The notes under the pieces are model-generated. The model ran no database searches, was not told where the DNA came from, and was given only the letters and a program-made list of their open reading frames with translations. A stretch of 64,000 bases of DNA from Hormoscilla sp. GUM202 (lineage in GTDB: Bacteria; Cyanobacteriota; Cyanobacteriia; Cyanobacteriales; Desertifilaceae), in the NCBI GenBank assembly GCA_005518205.2, contig RFFC02000009.1, positions 1-64,000 on the forward strand. The letters run 5' to 3'. Within the stretch, counting starts at the first letter, position 1, and each line of letters opens with the position of its first letter. Both the position numbers and the translations under genes were made by a program. This document shows positions 53,774 through 62,434 of the stretch, piece by piece.

Positions 53774-55051
53774 ATGAATAGAGAGAAGTTGGCTCAAATA
53801 CAAACTTATGCCTTGGCCATGGCCGCCTTGTTGTACGAGGAGGCTCAAGCGACTGTTCCAGAGGAATTGAAAACGCTCTCAGGGATAGAAGGCACCATCC
53901 GCAGGCAGTGGCTTCAATACGTCGGTCCAGAGATTGCCCTTTTTTTATCCAAAGTAGCAGTGGTACCACTGCCGGACGAGCCAGAGCTTTAAATAGCATT
54001 GTGGGCAAGATTTCAATCACCTCCAAACAAGCGGCCTATTTTGAGGTAAAGCCCTATAGCCAGTGGAGCCCCTATCTGGAGAAATGTTGCTTATTGCTAA
54101 GTGCAAACTCTTCCTATGAGCACGCCTCGGAAGATCTTAAGGTGCTCACGGGGATTAGCGTCTCCCGGGGAACTCAGCAACGGCTGGTGCAGCGCCATGA
54201 TTTTGAGTTCCCGACGGTCTCCGAGGCCATTGAAGAAATCAGGCATTCACAAGAGAAAGAGTCTGGCCCAGAGCAAGAGTGGCCGACGGTCTCCGAGGCC
54301 ATTGAAGAAATCAGCATCGACCAGGACAAAGAGCGCACCCCTTCCTTTGAGTTGACTCATTTGCCAGAATCCCTTGCCAATCTCGGTAGAACACCCAAGG
54401 CTAGATATACTTCCGATATTGCGCTTACGGACTCCCCTTGGTCAACCCTGTGAGTGGCGCGATTACAAGGCTGTCAATCTGCATGACCAGGGGGTAGCGG
54501 CCTTTTTTCGAGACAATGCAGGACTGGTCAAATGGGTAAATCAGCAGCCCTTGGCGAATCCGCTTGTGTGTCTCGGGGATGGCCATGATGGCATCTGGAA
54601 CCTGTTTGTCGAGATTGGTCCGACCATCTTTCGTCAAGAAATCCTCGATTGGTATCACTTAATGGAAAATCTGGAAAAAATCGGCGGGTCCGGCCAGCGA
54701 CTGGCACGAGTGAAAGCCCTTTTCTGGTCTGGCAAGGTGCCAGAGGCCCTCAAGGAATTTGACGACTGGGACCATCCACGGGTGGACAATTTTAGGGCCT
54801 ATGTTACTAAGCATCGCCATCGCATTGTGAACTATAGCTATTATCAAGCCGAGGGGATTTCCATTGGTTCGGGAGAGGTGGAATCAACGGTACACAGAAG
54901 GCGGCACGGCTAAAGCTTTCAGGATCGCAATGGAAAGCCGTCAATGTTCCCCAGGTTCTGCTGCATCGCTGCGCTTATCTTAATGGAGTATTCTCAAGGT
55001 GACAGTTGCGCAATGAAGTATTTTTACTCATTGCCAAACTGGGATGCACCC
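53774..55051 (+). mobile_element. ISKra4-like insertion sequence, decayed
   Basis: Transposase fragments in successive frames: REKLAQIQTYALAMAALLYEEAQ (53774-53992), ISITSKQAAYFEVKPYSQWSPYLEKCCLLLSANSSYEHASEDLKVLTGI, DYKAVNLHDQGVAAFFRDN, VCLGDGHDGIWNLF, RQEILDWYHLMENLEKIGG, GISIGSGEVEST and, after another shift, LSGSQWKAVNVPQVLLHRCAYLNGVFS. At least three frameshifts. The right end is TGGGATGCACCC (55040-55051); the left end is not recognised. Confidence 0.82.
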
Positions 55052-57185
55052 AACTCCAATTCTCGACTACGAGGTAGTTCCCGGTGAAAGCCTCGAATTT
55101 GATATCAGCGGTCACTTCTCCGACATCAACGACAACATTGCTAGTTACAGCGCCGAGGGTTTGCCAGAAGGTTTAACCATTGACTCCAGCAGTGGAGCGA
55201 TCGGCGGCACTCCTACTACTGAAGGCAGTTTTCCCGTGACAGTAATGGCATTGGATGATGCGGGAAACATGGTATTCGACGAATTTAACATTGACGTCCG
55301 ATCGACTCCTGAAGCAGCGGAAGATGAGGTACTGAATGCCAATGATTATGCAGCCCTTCTGGCTCTCTATCACAGCATGAATGGAGAGAATTGGCAGACG
55401 AAGTGGGATGTCAGCAGCTCAACTCCCCCCAAGGCTTCTGTTGTCTCAGACTGGCATGGAGTAACGGTAGTAGGCGAGCGGGTGACAAAAATCGAGCTGC
55501 TCGAGAACGACCTGAGCGGTACCATCCCCTCAGAGTTAAGCAACCTCAGCAATTTGCAAGTCCTCAACCTGAACGATAACTTGGACATTTACGGTACCAT
55601 CCCCTCGGAGTTAGGCTCGCTCGGCAATTTGCATGCGCTCGAACTGTCCGGCTATAGCGACGAGAACGTTAAGAACGTTGGGGACCGGAATTACTCCGAC
55701 GAGAATCACCTGAGCGGTACGATCCCCTCTGAGTTAGGCTCCCTCAGCAATTTGCAAATCCTCGATCTGTCCCACAACAAGGATATGACCGGTACCATCC
55801 CCTCAGAGTTAGGCTCCCTCAGCAATTTGCAAGTCCTCGATCTGGAGTGGAACCAAATGGGCGGTACGCTCCCCTCATTTTTAGGCTCGCTCGGCAATTT
55901 GCAAGAACTCGACATGCAGGTGAACCGCATGACCGGTACCATCCCCTCAGAGTTAGGCTCGCTCAGCAATTTGCAGGTCCTCGACCTGGAAAGGAACTGG
56001 GGCATGACCGGTACGCTCCCCTCAGAGTTAGGCTCCCTCAGCAACTTGCAAGTCCTCGATCTGCACCGCATGGACCTGAGCGGTACGATCCCCTCATTTT
56101 TAGGCTCGCTCGGCAATTTGCAAGTCCTCGATCTGAATTTCAATAGCTCCATGAGCGGTACGCTCCCCTCGGAGTTAGGCTCCCTCAGCAATTTGCAAGA
56201 GCTCGACCTGTCCTACATGAGGAGTCTGAGCGGTACGCTCCCCTCAGAGTTAGGCTCGCTCGACAATTTGCAAGTCCTCGACCTGGAAGGGAACCGCATG
56301 GGCGGTACGATCCCCTCATTTTTAGGCTCGCTCGGCAATTTGCAAGTCCTCGATCTGAATTTCAACTCCCTGAGCGGTACGCTCCCCTCGGAGTTAGGCT
56401 CGCTCGGCAATTTGCAAGACCTCGAGCTGAACTGGAACTCCCTGAGCGGTACGATCCCCTCAGAGTTAGGCTCCCTCAGCAATTTGCAAGATCTCGAGCT
56501 GAACGACAACTCCCTGAGCGGTACGATCCCCTCAGAGTTAGGCTCGCTCAGCAATTTGCAAGTCCTCGATCTGCACGACAACTCCCTGAGCGGTACGTTC
56601 CCCTCTGAGATAGTTTCGCTCGGCAGTTTGCAAGTCATCTCGTTGGACGGAGCGCAGAGCAGTACGATCTCTAGCGATGACCATCCCTTAGAGGAGAAAG
56701 AAAACGGGAAGTGGGGTCGGCTGAGCTTACAGCGCAGGCACTGGAATGGAGACCATCTCGTGATGGGCGGCTCAGGTAACGATTTGGTCTCAACCGGGAG
56801 AGGAAACGATACCCTCTATGGCGGCTCTGGGGACGATCGCCTCTATGGCGAGAAGGGAGACGATATCCTCTATGGCGGACCTGGTAACGATATCCTCGAG
56901 GGATATCTCGGAATCGACTCGTTTTACGGAAACGAGGGTGCGGATACTTTTGTCGTGAGCAGCGGGCGTTTTGGCAACACCAAGCATACCATCCACGACT
57001 TTGAGGATGGCACGGACTTTATCCAGGTACGTGGTTTGAGTTTTGAGAAATTAGAAATTGTCAAGATGGGCAGTTCGACTGCCATTAAGGTAAAGGGGGA
57101 TGATTGGGAGTTTGCAATTTTGCCGGGAATTGATCCTGGGTTGATTGATAAGTCTGATTTTCTTAGCCATGATTTGGTTTTGTAA
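55044..57185 (+). CDS. LRR-RTX surface/secreted protein starting in an IS end
   Basis: 713 residues. Residues ~5-85 are an Ig-like putative domain (LPEGLTIDSSSGAIGGTPTTEGSFPVTVMALD). About 110-540 are plant-type leucine-rich repeats, some 16 units of SGTIPSELGSLSNLQVLDL, then RTX calcium-binding repeats (GGSGNDLVSTGRGNDTLYGG) and a type I secretion-like end. The ATG is inside the IS end (gggATGCACCC), so the original N-terminus was lost. High similarity between LRR units suggests ongoing repeat turnover. Expression would depend on a promoter in the IS. Confidence 0.8.
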   Translation: MHPTPILDYEVVPGESLEFDISGHFSDINDNIASYSAEGLPEGLTIDSSSGAIGGTPTTEGSFPVTVMALDDAGNMVFDEFNIDVRSTPEAAEDEVLNANDYAALLALYHSMNGENWQTKWDVSSSTPPKASVVSDWHGVTVVGERVTKIELLENDLSGTIPSELSNLSNLQVLNLNDNLDIYGTIPSELGSLGNLHALELSGYSDENVKNVGDRNYSDENHLSGTIPSELGSLSNLQILDLSHNKDMTGTIPSELGSLSNLQVLDLEWNQMGGTLPSFLGSLGNLQELDMQVNRMTGTIPSELGSLSNLQVLDLERNWGMTGTLPSELGSLSNLQVLDLHRMDLSGTIPSFLGSLGNLQVLDLNFNSSMSGTLPSELGSLSNLQELDLSYMRSLSGTLPSELGSLDNLQVLDLEGNRMGGTIPSFLGSLGNLQVLDLNFNSLSGTLPSELGSLGNLQDLELNWNSLSGTIPSELGSLSNLQDLELNDNSLSGTIPSELGSLSNLQVLDLHDNSLSGTFPSEIVSLGSLQVISLDGAQSSTISSDDHPLEEKENGKWGRLSLQRRHWNGDHLVMGGSGNDLVSTGRGNDTLYGGSGDDRLYGEKGDDILYGGPGNDILEGYLGIDSFYGNEGADTFVVSSGRFGNTKHTIHDFEDGTDFIQVRGLSFEKLEIVKMGSSTAIKVKGDDWEFAILPGIDPGLIDKSDFLSHDLVL

Positions 57186-57333
57186 CGTTCTGTAACGTTC
57201 TTCCTAATGAGGTTTGTAGTGCGGAGTGCTATGAACCTCGGGGGGAATGTTAATATTAATTTTTGTTGGAGGGCGCTCATCTCGATCGCCCCCTCGAACC
57301 CGCGCCAGCGGGTTTTGTTTTTGTAGCCGCGAT

Positions 57334-57380
57334 TCGATCGCCCAGGCAAAGAGCTATAATGACAATTGTACCCCGATCGC
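57334..57380 (+). repeat. Module-border repeat (site c)
   Basis: GATCGCCCAGGCAAA then GAGCTATAATGACAATTGTA and CCCCGATCGC. The first of five same-strand copies in the TA island; it ends ~12 bases before the antitoxin ATG. Confidence 0.8.
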
Positions 57381-57392
57381 CCGCCAAATCAA

Positions 57393-57671
57393 ATGAGTAC
57401 AATAACCCTGAGGAACCTACCCCAAGAATTAATACCTATCCTGGAAGCGAACGAGGCAGAATTAGAAGGACGAATTCTGGAATTAATTGTACTAGAGTTA
57501 GTCCGACAACAGCGGATATCAACCGGTAAAGCAGCGGAATTATTAGGAATCTCTAAATGGGAGTTCGTGCAACTGCTGGGACAGAATAACATTCCTTACT
57601 TTACTGAATCTTCAGAAGAGTTGGTAGCCCAAGTAGAAACTGTTCAAAGAATCCTCGGAGAACAAAGATAG
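57393..57671 (+). CDS. UPF0175-type antitoxin
   Basis: MSTITLRNLPQELIPILEANEAELEGRILELIVLELVRQQRISTGKAAELLGISKWEFVQLLGQNNIPYF shows the UPF0175 helix-turn-helix (KAAELLGISKWEF). It is coupled to the downstream PIN gene. The start MSTIT is preferred to an upstream in-frame codon inside the border repeat. Confidence 0.85.
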   Translation: MSTITLRNLPQELIPILEANEAELEGRILELIVLELVRQQRISTGKAAELLGISKWEFVQLLGQNNIPYFTESSEELVAQVETVQRILGEQR

Positions 57672-58147
57672 TGATAGTTGTTACCAATTCTAGTCCTTTA
57701 GTTTCTCTTGCTCGGATTAATCAATTTGGCCTGTTGCACCTGCTCTACAATCAAATATGCATACCCCCAGCGGTTCGAGAAGAAGTTGTTACCTTTGGAC
57801 AGTCTCGTCCAGGTACAGCAGAAGTAGAGACAGCACAGTGGATACAAGTCATCAACCTTCAAAATCAGACTGTAGTCGAAAGTTTCAGGGAACAGTTAGA
57901 CAGAGGTGAGAGTGAAGCGATCGCGCTGGCGATGGAGTTACAAGCAGATTTATTAGTAATAGATGAAGCTAGAGGACGAGAAGTGGCGCGATCGCTCGGA
58001 TTAAATATAGTCGGTACTGTAGGCACCTTAGTTCAAGCAAGGCAAAGGGAATTAATTCCTGCTGTTACTCCCCTGCTAGATGAACTAACGATCGGTGGTT
58101 TTCGCATGAATATGCAATTATCAGACAGCTCAACAGCTAGCGGGTGA
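57671..58147 (+). CDS. DUF3368 PIN-domain toxin
   Basis: VVTNSSPLVSLARINQFGLLHLLYNQICIPPAVREEVV and GESEAIALAMELQADLLVIDEARGREVARSLGLNIVGTVGTLVQAR are the DUF3368 PIN signature (NSSPL, GE-EAI-LA, DE--GR--A). Starts with GTG overlapping the antitoxin stop. Probable ribonuclease. Confidence 0.9.
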   Translation: MIVVTNSSPLVSLARINQFGLLHLLYNQICIPPAVREEVVTFGQSRPGTAEVETAQWIQVINLQNQTVVESFREQLDRGESEAIALAMELQADLLVIDEARGREVARSLGLNIVGTVGTLVQARQRELIPAVTPLLDELTIGGFRMNMQLSDSSTASG

Positions 58148-58160
58148 ATTAGATTAGATG

Positions 58161-58211
58161 GCGATCGCCCATGCAAATATGAGCTATAATCACAATTGTA
58201 CCCCCGATCGC
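58161..58211 (+). repeat. Module-border repeat (site d)
   Basis: GCGATCGCCCATGCAAATAT, GAGCTATAATCACAATTGTA, then CCCCGATCGC. Its right flank, to ~58340, is homologous to the flank of site b. Confidence 0.8.
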
Positions 58212-58291
58212 TTTTCTTTCACCGCAACCATCCCATCAGCTTATACCATTTTATCAAACGTGGCTACAATTATTTTCAGCATTATGTTATC

Positions 58292-58341
58292 AGTCGGTTT
58301 TAACCGACTTTAGCTATTAGCCGGGGGTTTGAACCCCCGGC
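58292..58341. repeat. Double-hairpin repeat
   Basis: AGTCGGTTTTAACCGACT followed by GCCGGGGGTTTGAACCCCCGGC, same family as 23606, 29944 and 30899. Confidence 0.85.
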
Positions 58342-58450
58342 GGGTGAAGTGCGAAGTCAGGGAATTCCATACAGTTAGAGGATATCTCCCTGCCAATAGA
58401 CATTATAGTGACAGAAACCCGGTTTGTTGACCTACTCTCTAGACCCTTTT

Positions 58451-58723
58451 TCAATCATTAGTTGGTAATTGTTCCACTAATTGCCAAAAATCATCCTGCT
58501 TAATACCGCCCTCTTCTTGAAGGCTGCGTCGCGACTCCTCTAAAATTTGATTAAACTTCCAATTGTTGGCTAACAGAAATCGCTCTAGATCCTCCGGGTC
58601 TACAATTAAACTCATTGCTGCTATAGGGCGATCGCCTTCCACGATCGCAATTGGTTCATTTGGAGGAGATTTCAGATAATCCTCTAAATTAGCCTTGATT
58701 TCAGCGATCGATACAATTTTCAT
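58451..58723 (-). CDS. Phd/YefM-type antitoxin
   Basis: KIVSIAEIKANLEDYLKSPPNEPIAIVEGDRPIAAMSLI is the Phd/YefM N-terminal DNA-binding pattern (E-K-N-...-P-I-I-...-G-P-A). The acidic C-terminus would bind the toxin. Overlaps the RelE-like gene by 4 bases (ATGA). Confidence 0.85.
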   Translation of the reverse strand: MKIVSIAEIKANLEDYLKSPPNEPIAIVEGDRPIAAMSLIVDPEDLERFLLANNWKFNQILEESRRSLQEEGGIKQDDFWQLVEQLPTND

Positions 58724-58950
58724 AACTCCGCCTCCTCTCCGCCTGTAAACAACTGATTGCCCGCTTTTTCCCCAATTCCTAAGATATAAACCTCATATTC
58801 GTCAGGGTTAGTCTCGTAAAACACTCGCCACCGATTTAAGAGACCAAAACGTAATTCCCACGTTGCACCCAACTGTGAAAGTCGCTGCAAAGGTTTACGG
58901 TTGCGAGTCTCTACCTCTGGATCGTAACTCAACTGCATGGCTGACGCCAC
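58720..58950 (-). CDS. RelE-like toxin, 5' truncated
   Basis: QLSYDPEVETRNRKPLQ, LGATWELRFGLLNRWRVFYETNPDEYEVYILGIGEKAGNQLFTGGEEAEL is the RelE core. About 25 N-terminal residues are missing; the frame begins in a short repeat (58937-58963, reverse of CGATCGCGTAGCGTGGCG) that encodes MASAM. It is probably inactive. Confidence 0.75.
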   Translation of the reverse strand: MASAMQLSYDPEVETRNRKPLQRLSQLGATWELRFGLLNRWRVFYETNPDEYEVYILGIGEKAGNQLFTGGEEAEL

Positions 58951-59087
58951 GCTACGCGATCGGAAATTGTACTACGGATCTGAGAATGATACTTGCGGTC
59001 TATTGTTGCCAAATAAGGACTGGGCGGGTGAAGATAATTTCAAACTTCTGTTGGGGTGTCATGCTTCCTCCCACGGATAACTATTAC

Positions 59088-59366
59088 TCACTTGTTAATC
59101 TCAGAGATCGCCCCTTCCCCTGCGCCCCCCAACCCGGCGATCGCCCTCCCACCTGAGCTATAATCACAATTGTACCCCGCTGCATAGGCAAGTGCTTCGT
59201 AAATATCTGCCTCTTCTAGATAGGGATATGCTTGCAATATTGTTTCTGGCGAATGACCCGATGCTATTAGTCCCACAATAGTCCCAACTGTGATTCGTAA
59301 CCCACGGATGCAAGGTTTTCCGCCCATCACTTCCGGATTCATTGTTATTCTAGTTAGCTTTTTCAT
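59088..59366 (-). pseudogene. DUF433 antitoxin, 3' end replaced
   Basis: MKKLTRITMNPEVMGGKPCIRGLRITVGTIVGLIASGHSPETILQAYPYLEEADIYEALAYAA is a good DUF433 domain. It then runs into border repeat e, which supplies a foreign tail (GYNCDYSSGG...). No DUF5615 partner remains. Confidence 0.75.
59136..59179 (+). repeat. Module-border repeat (site e)
   Basis: GGCGATCGCCC, TGAGCTATAATCACAATTGT, ACCCCG. It lies at the broken 3' end of the DUF433 gene. Confidence 0.8.
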
Positions 59367-59507
59367 CTCTATTCTTGCGGAAATCTCTTCTGAAAAGATT
59401 ATCATAACATGATTTATGAAATTTGTCCATTTTTTCTCTATCTCGGTTAAACTGGAGGCAGAGCCTCTAGAGTTCGTTCCCAGCTTGAAACTGGAAACGA
59501 GGGTAAT

Positions 59508-59551
59508 GACCCCGATCGCTTCTCTTTGGTCGCAACGGTCCCATCAGCTTA
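59508..59551 (+). repeat. Partial border repeat right half (site h)
   Basis: CCCCGATCGCTTCTCTTT...CCCATCAGCTTA matches the right flank of sites b and d. It ends at the start of the nucleotidyltransferase-like gene and lacks the GAGCTATAAT half. Confidence 0.65.
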
Positions 59552-59964
59552 TGAGTAAAAATACATTGCAGACATTAATTCAACAAGCCGAAAAACTGAC
59601 CCCAGACGAAAAACTATCTCTAGCAGCACAGTTAGAGGCGATCGCCCTGGAAGTAGATCCGGAAGTAGTCCTCCGCAGTCGGCGAGCCAAAATTCAGGCT
59701 TGCAAGCAGGAAATCTTGGAACTTGCAGCCAAATATGGAGCCGATCGCCTGCGCATTTTTCACTTAAGCGTATCAGAAGGAGGAGTCAGGGACACAGAGG
59801 TAAATTTTCTGGTAAACTTAAAACCGGGAAGTGGTTTACTCGAACAAGGTGGTTTATTGATGGATTTACGAGAATTATTGGGCTTTGAACTGTATGTTTT
59901 TACCGAAGATGAATTAAAAGAACGTTATCGGGAACTGATTCTCAACAAAGCTCTACCGCTATAA
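59551..59964 (+). CDS. MNT-like nucleotidyltransferase, degenerate (second copy)
   Basis: Differs from the protein at 23161-23574 at only a few residues (SKNTLQT for SKDTFET). The same catalytic motif loss (HLSVSEGGVRDTEVNF) is present, so the degeneration preceded the duplication. ATG 59551 matches the first copy; the longer upstream frame is repeat DNA. Confidence 0.7.
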   Translation: MSKNTLQTLIQQAEKLTPDEKLSLAAQLEAIALEVDPEVVLRSRRAKIQACKQEILELAAKYGADRLRIFHLSVSEGGVRDTEVNFLVNLKPGSGLLEQGGLLMDLRELLGFELYVFTEDELKERYRELILNKALPL

Positions 59965-60179
59965 CAAGGGCTTATGAGAAGCGATACAGACAGGTTGCAG
60001 TCATAAACCGGGTTTCTCATGCAATTCTCAACGATATTCTCGTGACATAATCCGGTTTATTGACATACTTTATCGAATCTTTTTCAATCGTAAGCTATAT
60101 AAAGATTAATTTTGTGTTAACAATTGTCAATCTAACCGAGATAATGTTAAGATAAAGAAGTCGTGCAGAGAATATCAAT

Positions 60180-60893
60180 ATGGAGACCTTAACTAAGGAG
60201 TTGACCTCGACTGCGGACAAGTTGTCTAACTTGACTTATAATGTGGTGATAGAAACAGAAAACGAGGGTATGGTGAGGGCGACAGTGTGGGGTTTGCTTG
60301 ACTGTCAGGCATCAGGGGCGACGCGAGAAGAAGCACTGGCAAAGGTAAGCCAGCTTTTGAAAGCGCGTTTGTCAAAGGCGGAAATTGTTAAAATGGAAAT
60401 TGAACTGCCCAAACCCGAACATCCTTGGAAAAAGTTTGCCGGGATGTTTAAGGACGATCCAGATTTTGACGATGTCCTGGCAGATATCGAAGCCTTTCGT
60501 CGCGATCGGGATGCGGAAATGGAAGCTTATTATCGTCAATTAGATTCAGAGGATGAAACGAACTTGACTTATAATGTGGTGATAGAAACAGAAAACGAGG
60601 GTATGGTAAGGGCGACGGTGTGGGGTTTGCCTAACTGTCAGGCTGAGGGTGGAACGCGATCGGAAGCCCTGGCAAAGGTACGAGAGCTTTTAACTGCCCG
60701 TTTGTCAAAGGCAGAAATTGTCCAGATGGAAATTGAACTGCCCAAACCAGAACATCCTTGGATGAAGTTTGCTGGGATGTATGCAGATAATCCGGTTTTC
60801 CCAGAAGTGCTGGAACATATAGAAGCCGATCGCCGCGAACTGGATGGGGAAATGGAAGCCTATTATCGTACAATGGATGCTCCCGGAGGCTAA
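60180..60893 (+). CDS. HicB-like antitoxin with internal duplication
   Basis: 237 residues: two tandem copies of the unit found singly at 22546. Each has NLTYNVVIETENEGMVRATVWGL, a KVxxLLxARLSKAEIV helix and a PKPEHPWxKFAGM tail. The second unit is closer to the 22546 protein. It overlaps in TA fashion with VapC, 3 bases downstream. Confidence 0.82.
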   Translation: METLTKELTSTADKLSNLTYNVVIETENEGMVRATVWGLLDCQASGATREEALAKVSQLLKARLSKAEIVKMEIELPKPEHPWKKFAGMFKDDPDFDDVLADIEAFRRDRDAEMEAYYRQLDSEDETNLTYNVVIETENEGMVRATVWGLPNCQAEGGTRSEALAKVRELLTARLSKAEIVQMEIELPKPEHPWMKFAGMYADNPVFPEVLEHIEADRRELDGEMEAYYRTMDAPGG

Positions 60894-60896
60894 AAG

Positions 60897-61319
60897 GTGA
60901 GTTTTTGGATACTTGATACGGATCACGTCTCGCTTTTTCAACATAGACATCCTCTGGTAATACAGCGCGTTAATGCAGTCAATAGTGAAGATATTGGCGT
61001 GACAGTTATCACAGTGGAAGAACAAATGCGTGGATGGCTTAATGCTATCAGGCAATCTTCCCGACCTGATAGACTGCTATGGGCTTACATAGGATTGCGG
61101 ACTGGAGTAGAATTCTTCAATGGCGTTAATTTACTTGACTTCGACCGAGATGCTTACGATTGTTACGCAGAATTGATTCGTCAAAGGATTCGCATTGGCA
61201 CCCAAGATTTGCGCATTGCGGCGATCGCGCTTTCTCGAAATGCTATTCTGGTTACGCGCAACCGACGGGATTTTGCACGGGTGCCAGATCTGAGACTTGA
61301 CGATTGGACGATCGCATAA
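60897..61319 (+). CDS. VapC-like PIN toxin (second copy)
   Basis: Almost identical to 22120-22542 (differences such as AELIRQRIR for ADLIRQKIR). PIN acids are conserved (DTDHV, E in VEEQMRG, TRNRRDF). Confidence 0.88.
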   Translation: MSFWILDTDHVSLFQHRHPLVIQRVNAVNSEDIGVTVITVEEQMRGWLNAIRQSSRPDRLLWAYIGLRTGVEFFNGVNLLDFDRDAYDCYAELIRQRIRIGTQDLRIAAIALSRNAILVTRNRRDFARVPDLRLDDWTIA

Positions 61320-61370
61320 AGGCTGCGTTGATAGTACCACTGCGCAAATCAACCTGTAAATGCACGGGAC

Positions 61371-61415
61371 CTGGGCGGGCAACTGAGCTACGATCGCAAT
61401 TGTACCCAGATCGCC
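61371..61415 (+). repeat. Module-border repeat (site f)
   Basis: CTGGGCGGGCAACTGAGCTA, CGATCGCAATTGTACCC. Less conserved than c, d and e. Its left flank equals one side of site a. Confidence 0.7.
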
Positions 61416-61470
61416 TGCCAAATAAAATTTAAATATTTTGACTAAATTTGCTGAAATTTGTCCATCATCT

Positions 61471-61965
61471 CTACCCGATCGGGACAAGTGATTTGAAAAC
61501 ACCTGTCATGGTATTAATCGTTAAACTGTCTCCATCGAGCATTTCGATCGCCAGTTCTTCACCAACCACAGACATACCTATTCCCTGGTCCGGTAAGTCC
61601 TCACTAAATCGGATAGAACCTCCTGGGTTAAACAGCAGCACTTCCTCTTCCGTCAGTACCGCTGTTACCCGATCGAGCGTCAGAATTTGCACTATATAGG
61701 TTGTTAAGGGTAGTGAAACTAGGAGGCGACCGCTTTGCAGACAAATACAGGCTAACTGTTGATCTACTCCGATCCAAACTGCATTTTCTTCCTCCCATAC
61801 TTTAATTATCGGCTCTAGCGAGGAACTGCGCCAACTAATTCCGTAACTACCAAATTTTTCTCCCAAGTCTAGGATAGCAAATTTGTGAGAGTAATCATGG
61901 ACAATTATCTGCCTCACACCCTCCATAAGGTTGAACTCGGATTCCCTAATGCTTTTAATCTTCAT
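61471..61965 (-). CDS. Hypothetical protein (164 aa), possible immunity partner
   Basis: Beta-rich sequence with repeated strand pairs (FAILDLGEKFGSYGISW, ENAVWIGVDQQLACICL, RVTAVLTEEEVLLFNPGG). No family recognised. It follows the 124-aa gene by 8 bases, an arrangement seen for toxin-immunity pairs; that role is inference. Confidence 0.65.
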   Translation of the reverse strand: MKIKSIRESEFNLMEGVRQIIVHDYSHKFAILDLGEKFGSYGISWRSSSLEPIIKVWEEENAVWIGVDQQLACICLQSGRLLVSLPLTTYIVQILTLDRVTAVLTEEEVLLFNPGGSIRFSEDLPDQGIGMSVVGEELAIEMLDGDSLTINTMTGVFKSLVPIG

Positions 61966-61973
61966 CCTGACTC

Positions 61974-62348
61974 CTATTTATAGATTAACACTACGATCGA
62001 AGTTACTTGAGGCTTGACGGATAGGTCGCCATTAGGATAAAAGTATCTAACTACGATCGCACCTTCAACTTCGCCATAGCTCACTTCCACTTTTCTGGAT
62101 ATGTTCAGACCGTATTTAGTTAGTTTTCTTCCTTTCTGGATTTCGGGAGCATTTAATCCTTCCTGAAATATTTCTAGGAGACGTTCTCTACCATCAGCAG
62201 CTTCATCAATTCCTAGTATATTTAAATTTTCTAAGTTATCTGATGACCTCCTGAGATTTTTTGTATTAGATGTCACTCTACCAAAAAAGAAGTCAAATTT
62301 ACTTTCTTTGACCGTAAACCCTTTACCCTCAATCTGACGTTCTGGCAC
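61974..62348 (-). CDS. Hypothetical protein (124 aa) of the TA island
   Basis: QIEGKGFTVKESKFDFFFGRVTSNTKNLRRSSDNLENLNILGIDEAADGRERLLEIFQEGL, then a beta-rich half ending VTSIVVLIYK. Its N-terminal half is reused in the chimera at 21523. It starts with GTG. It looks like a small polymorphic-toxin-type domain but cannot be named. Confidence 0.65.
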   Translation of the reverse strand: MPERQIEGKGFTVKESKFDFFFGRVTSNTKNLRRSSDNLENLNILGIDEAADGRERLLEIFQEGLNAPEIQKGRKLTKYGLNISRKVEVSYGEVEGAIVVRYFYPNGDLSVKPQVTSIVVLIYK

Positions 62349-62434
62349 AATTTAATCTTTCCTCCCTACATCAATTATCTCTTATCATAATATTACTAGG
62401 CTATTGCGCTATCGCCTTTTTGTCTCCGCTATTT

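Noticed and set aside
57351..57378. TATAAT in the module-border repeat as a real promoter
   Set aside because: The same TATAAT lies downstream of genes in other copies (62454) and no -35 box is consistent among copies.
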